This document shows positions 62,116-64,000 of a stretch of 64,000 bases of DNA, one piece after another. Each line of letters opens with the position of its first letter. Position 1 is the stretch's first letter. Both the position numbers and the translations under genes were made by a program. The stretch covers positions 1,364,001 through 1,428,000 of the forward strand of contig NZ_CP133089.1 in the NCBI RefSeq assembly GCF_030908405.1, written 5' to 3'. This DNA is from Aminobacterium sp. MB27-C1. Lineage in GTDB: Bacteria > Synergistota > Synergistia > Synergistales > Aminobacteriaceae. Under the pieces are notes generated by a model that had not been told where the DNA came from, did not search any database, and worked only from the letters and a program-made list of their open reading frames with translations.

Positions 62116-64000
62116 TTACCGAAGCAGCTGCATAACAGCGTTGGGCAGCTGGTTCGCCTGGGCCAACATGGAGTTACCGGCCTGCATAAGGATGTTGAGC
62201 TTCGTGAAGTTCATCATCTCTTTTGCCATATCAAGGTCACGAATACGGCTTTCAGCAGCGGTCAGGTTTGTGCTGGCTGTGGTCAGGTTATTGATGGTGT
62301 GCTCTAAGCGATTCTGATAGGCACCAAGGTTGCCTCTCTGGCTAGAAACTCTGTCGATAGCACTATCAATGACAGTGATAGAGCGGCTGGCAGAATCTCT
62401 GTCAGTTACGAGTACTTTGTTCAAACCAAGGGAACGTGTACTCATATCGCCAACATAGACTCCCATATCTTCTTTTTCATTGGCACCGATCTGGAAAACA
62501 GTTGTGTTATCTGCAAGGTGAACAGTTGTATCATATGTACCAGAAGAAGAAACGGTCCATTTCTTAGCAGCATCATCCCAAGCTGCGTTTAAGCCAGCCA
62601 TAGCGTCGATTTCGACATCTACGTTAGGATGTACTACGCCAACAAGCTGATTGCCTGTTACTTCAACCTGGTTTACATTTGTTCCAGTGTGAGCATTAGT
62701 TACCTTAACGTTAAAGGTGTTTTCAGAAGCTTTCTGAACTTCGTTCAAGCTGAGAGCTTTAACGACATCTTCGTCACCAATAAAGTTGATATTTCCAGCT
62801 TTACCTGCTACAGCACTGGAAATGACCAATGTTCCACGTACAGAATAAGGGGTATTATCGGCATCATCTTCAACGAATTTAACAAAGTTTCCTTTGTTCT
62901 CATCGCGATTGGCAGCATCCAAAACTTTAATCTGATCCAATCCGGAAGAAATCGCGTTATTCAGCTTTAATGCCAAATCGCCAAGTGTATCCTGGCTGTA
63001 CAGAGTGATGCTTGCATCTTTACCGTCACCCTGAACAAGTTTAATTGTCTGAGGATCATCCATAAGGAATCGTCCAGAAGAAGCATCCCAGAACTTATCA
63101 AGATCTCTCAAGCTGACATCTTCATAAGCCTCGTCACCAGCATCTAACTGACGGAAGGTAGCCTCGCCAGCAGCTAATGTGCCCATATCAAATTTATATG
63201 TGGAGAGCTGAGCTGTTCCATCTTCGTCGAATGCCCAGAACTTAAGCTCTTTCTGTGTATCGTTCAAAGCATCATCGTCGAAATAGAACTGCATCTCCTG
63301 AGTATTGGATACGCCATCAGCTGTAACACTGAACTTCAAGCCATCTTCAGCAGCTGCTGTTGCCTGACGGCTAACGTTCACTACGAACTGCTCCCCAACC
63401 TTCAAATTAGCATTCATGGAGGTAGCAACATGAGCACCTGTTAATGCATTAAAAGAAAGACCTGCTGCTGTAAGTGCGTCAAGAGCAGAAGCTCCATTTG
63501 CAGCCGCGAAATCGATTGTAATATCTTTTTCAGCGCTCTGCATAACAGCTCCGGCTGTAGATCCCACGGTCTGGACCTTTACGTTAAAGGTTATCTTCTC
63601 GCCGTTAACAGCTTTTACTTCCCACAATGTGGAACCATTAACGACATTTCCAGTAAACAATGTCTCTGTTGTGTTGCTGAGGAAATTCAGGAAGCCTGTA
63701 GGTACGCCGTCCTGAACTCCAAAGCTATGACTAATAGCAACACTTGTTGTTCTTGCACCAGTCAAGGTAGCATTTAATTTTACGGAAGTTGCGTTAGCGC
63801 TTGCATGGACAAGACCCTCTCCAGAAAGAGTTTTGATACCAAGAGCTTCTTTACCAGAAACATCAGCAATGACATCATCATGTTTCACCTTGAAAATGTC
63901 ACTCTTCTGTACCTGTGTCTGACCAGCTTTAGCCTCAACAGAAAGTTTATAGTTGCCCTCAGCTACGATCTTCTGGCCATACTGGTCAATAGTACGAAGT
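62116..64000 (-). CDS. Flagellin, C-terminal part (runs off right edge)
   Basis: The frame is open to base 64000, so at least 627 residues are present and the conserved N-terminal D0/D1 domain lies beyond the window. The last 90 residues are the canonical C-terminal D1/D0 (LEHTINNLTTASTNLTAAES, DMAKEMMNFTKLNIL, ending LPNAVMQLLR). The middle (>500 residues) is rich in Ala, Thr, Val and Asp and would form a large surface-exposed D2/D3 region, more than twice the size in short flagellins. Next to sialic-acid-type genes, it is a candidate for glycosylation. Confidence 0.93.
   Translation of the reverse strand, partial: LRTIDQYGQKIVAEGNYKLSVEAKAGQTQVQKSDIFKVKHDDVIADVSGKEALGIKTLSGEGLVHASANATSVKLNATLTGARTTSVAISHSFGVQDGVPTGFLNFLSNTTETLFTGNVVNGSTLWEVKAVNGEKITFNVKVQTVGSTAGAVMQSAEKDITIDFAAANGASALDALTAAGLSFNALTGAHVATSMNANLKVGEQFVVNVSRQATAAAEDGLKFSVTADGVSNTQEMQFYFDDDALNDTQKELKFWAFDEDGTAQLSTYKFDMGTLAAGEATFRQLDAGDEAYEDVSLRDLDKFWDASSGRFLMDDPQTIKLVQGDGKDASITLYSQDTLGDLALKLNNAISSGLDQIKVLDAANRDENKGNFVKFVEDDADNTPYSVRGTLVISSAVAGKAGNINFIGDEDVVKALSLNEVQKASENTFNVKVTNAHTGTNVNQVEVTGNQLVGVVHPNVDVEIDAMAGLNAAWDDAAKKWTVSSSGTYDTTVHLADNTTVFQIGANEKEDMGVYVGDMSTRSLGLNKVLVTDRDSASRSITVIDSAIDRVSSQRGNLGAYQNRLEHTINNLTTASTNLTAAESRIRDLDMAKEMMNFTKLNILMQAGNSMLAQANQLPNAVMQLLR

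Overview
The window looks like chromosome from an anaerobic, diderm, amino-acid-using bacterium with many Firmicute-like regulatory habits; a member of the Synergistota (an Aminobacterium-like organism) is my best inference. The reasons are a T-box in front of thrS, a HutP homologue, a DRTGG/[FeFe]-hydrogenase-like gene set, a TAXI-type TRAP receptor, an Skp/OmpH-type periplasmic chaperone (a diderm marker) and flagella, on moderate-GC DNA. The taxon is not proven by anything here. Almost all the sequence is tightly packed housekeeping operons. I see no IS element, prophage, CRISPR array or rRNA.

Layout. 1-6.9 kb (minus): a partial CBS protein, a diverged PfkB-family sugar kinase, a thioredoxin reductase with an extra degenerate thioredoxin-like domain, then the release-factor cluster read as rpmE - thyX - DUF1385 - prfA - prmC, preceded by a HutP homologue. 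7.2-8.2 kb (plus): a stand-alone TAXI receptor with a strong promoter and a bidirectional terminator. 8.2-10.9 kb (minus): AlaX-type trans-editing protein, a sodium/solute symporter and tRNA-Arg(CCG). 11.1-12.5 kb: a divergent, AT-rich methyltransferase / Crp-Fnr regulator pair. 12.6-22.8 kb (minus): one long run, infC-rpmI-rplT-trkH-trkA-pheS-pheT-zapB-like-zapA-cvpA-mutS2, with a structured leader and a non-canonical AUA start for infC. 23-28.3 kb (minus): thrS with its T-box leader, and rpsO-pnp-dut. 28.6-30.4 kb (plus): a two-component system. 30.4-35 kb (minus): rpmH-rnpA-yidD-yidC-jag followed by lgt and htrA. 35-44.4 kb: a DinG-type helicase, rpsT (plus), leuS-holA, and radA-nfeD-slipin (minus).

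44.5-50.9 kb (plus) is a compact histidine operon, hisD-Z-G-B-H-A-F-IE, with start/stop overlaps, lacking hisC and a histidinol-phosphatase gene. Convergent to it, 50.9-55.9 kb (minus) holds the most unusual block: an adenosine-specific kinase-family protein, a periplasmic-binding-like protein, a DRTGG protein, an RsbW-like ATPase, an [FeFe]-hydrogenase-like iron-sulfur protein that keeps the four H-cluster cysteines but has lost the proton-relay cysteine, a second DRTGG-like protein and a PHP-domain protein. It reads as a redox or hydrogen sensing/regulatory module rather than a catabolic hydrogenase.

55.9-64 kb (minus): a Cof-type phosphatase, an OmpH/Skp chaperone, then neuB-neuC-neuA for a CMP-sialic-acid-type sugar, a polysaccharide pyruvyl transferase homologue, flaG and a very large flagellin that runs off the right edge. 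The arrangement suggests nonulosonic-acid decoration of the flagellum or cell surface.

The only stretch of about 300 bases without a protein gene is 24909-25209, which is filled by the thrS promoter and T-box. Several starts were chosen by Shine-Dalgarno spacing rather than by the longest open frame; these choices are noted in the entries.
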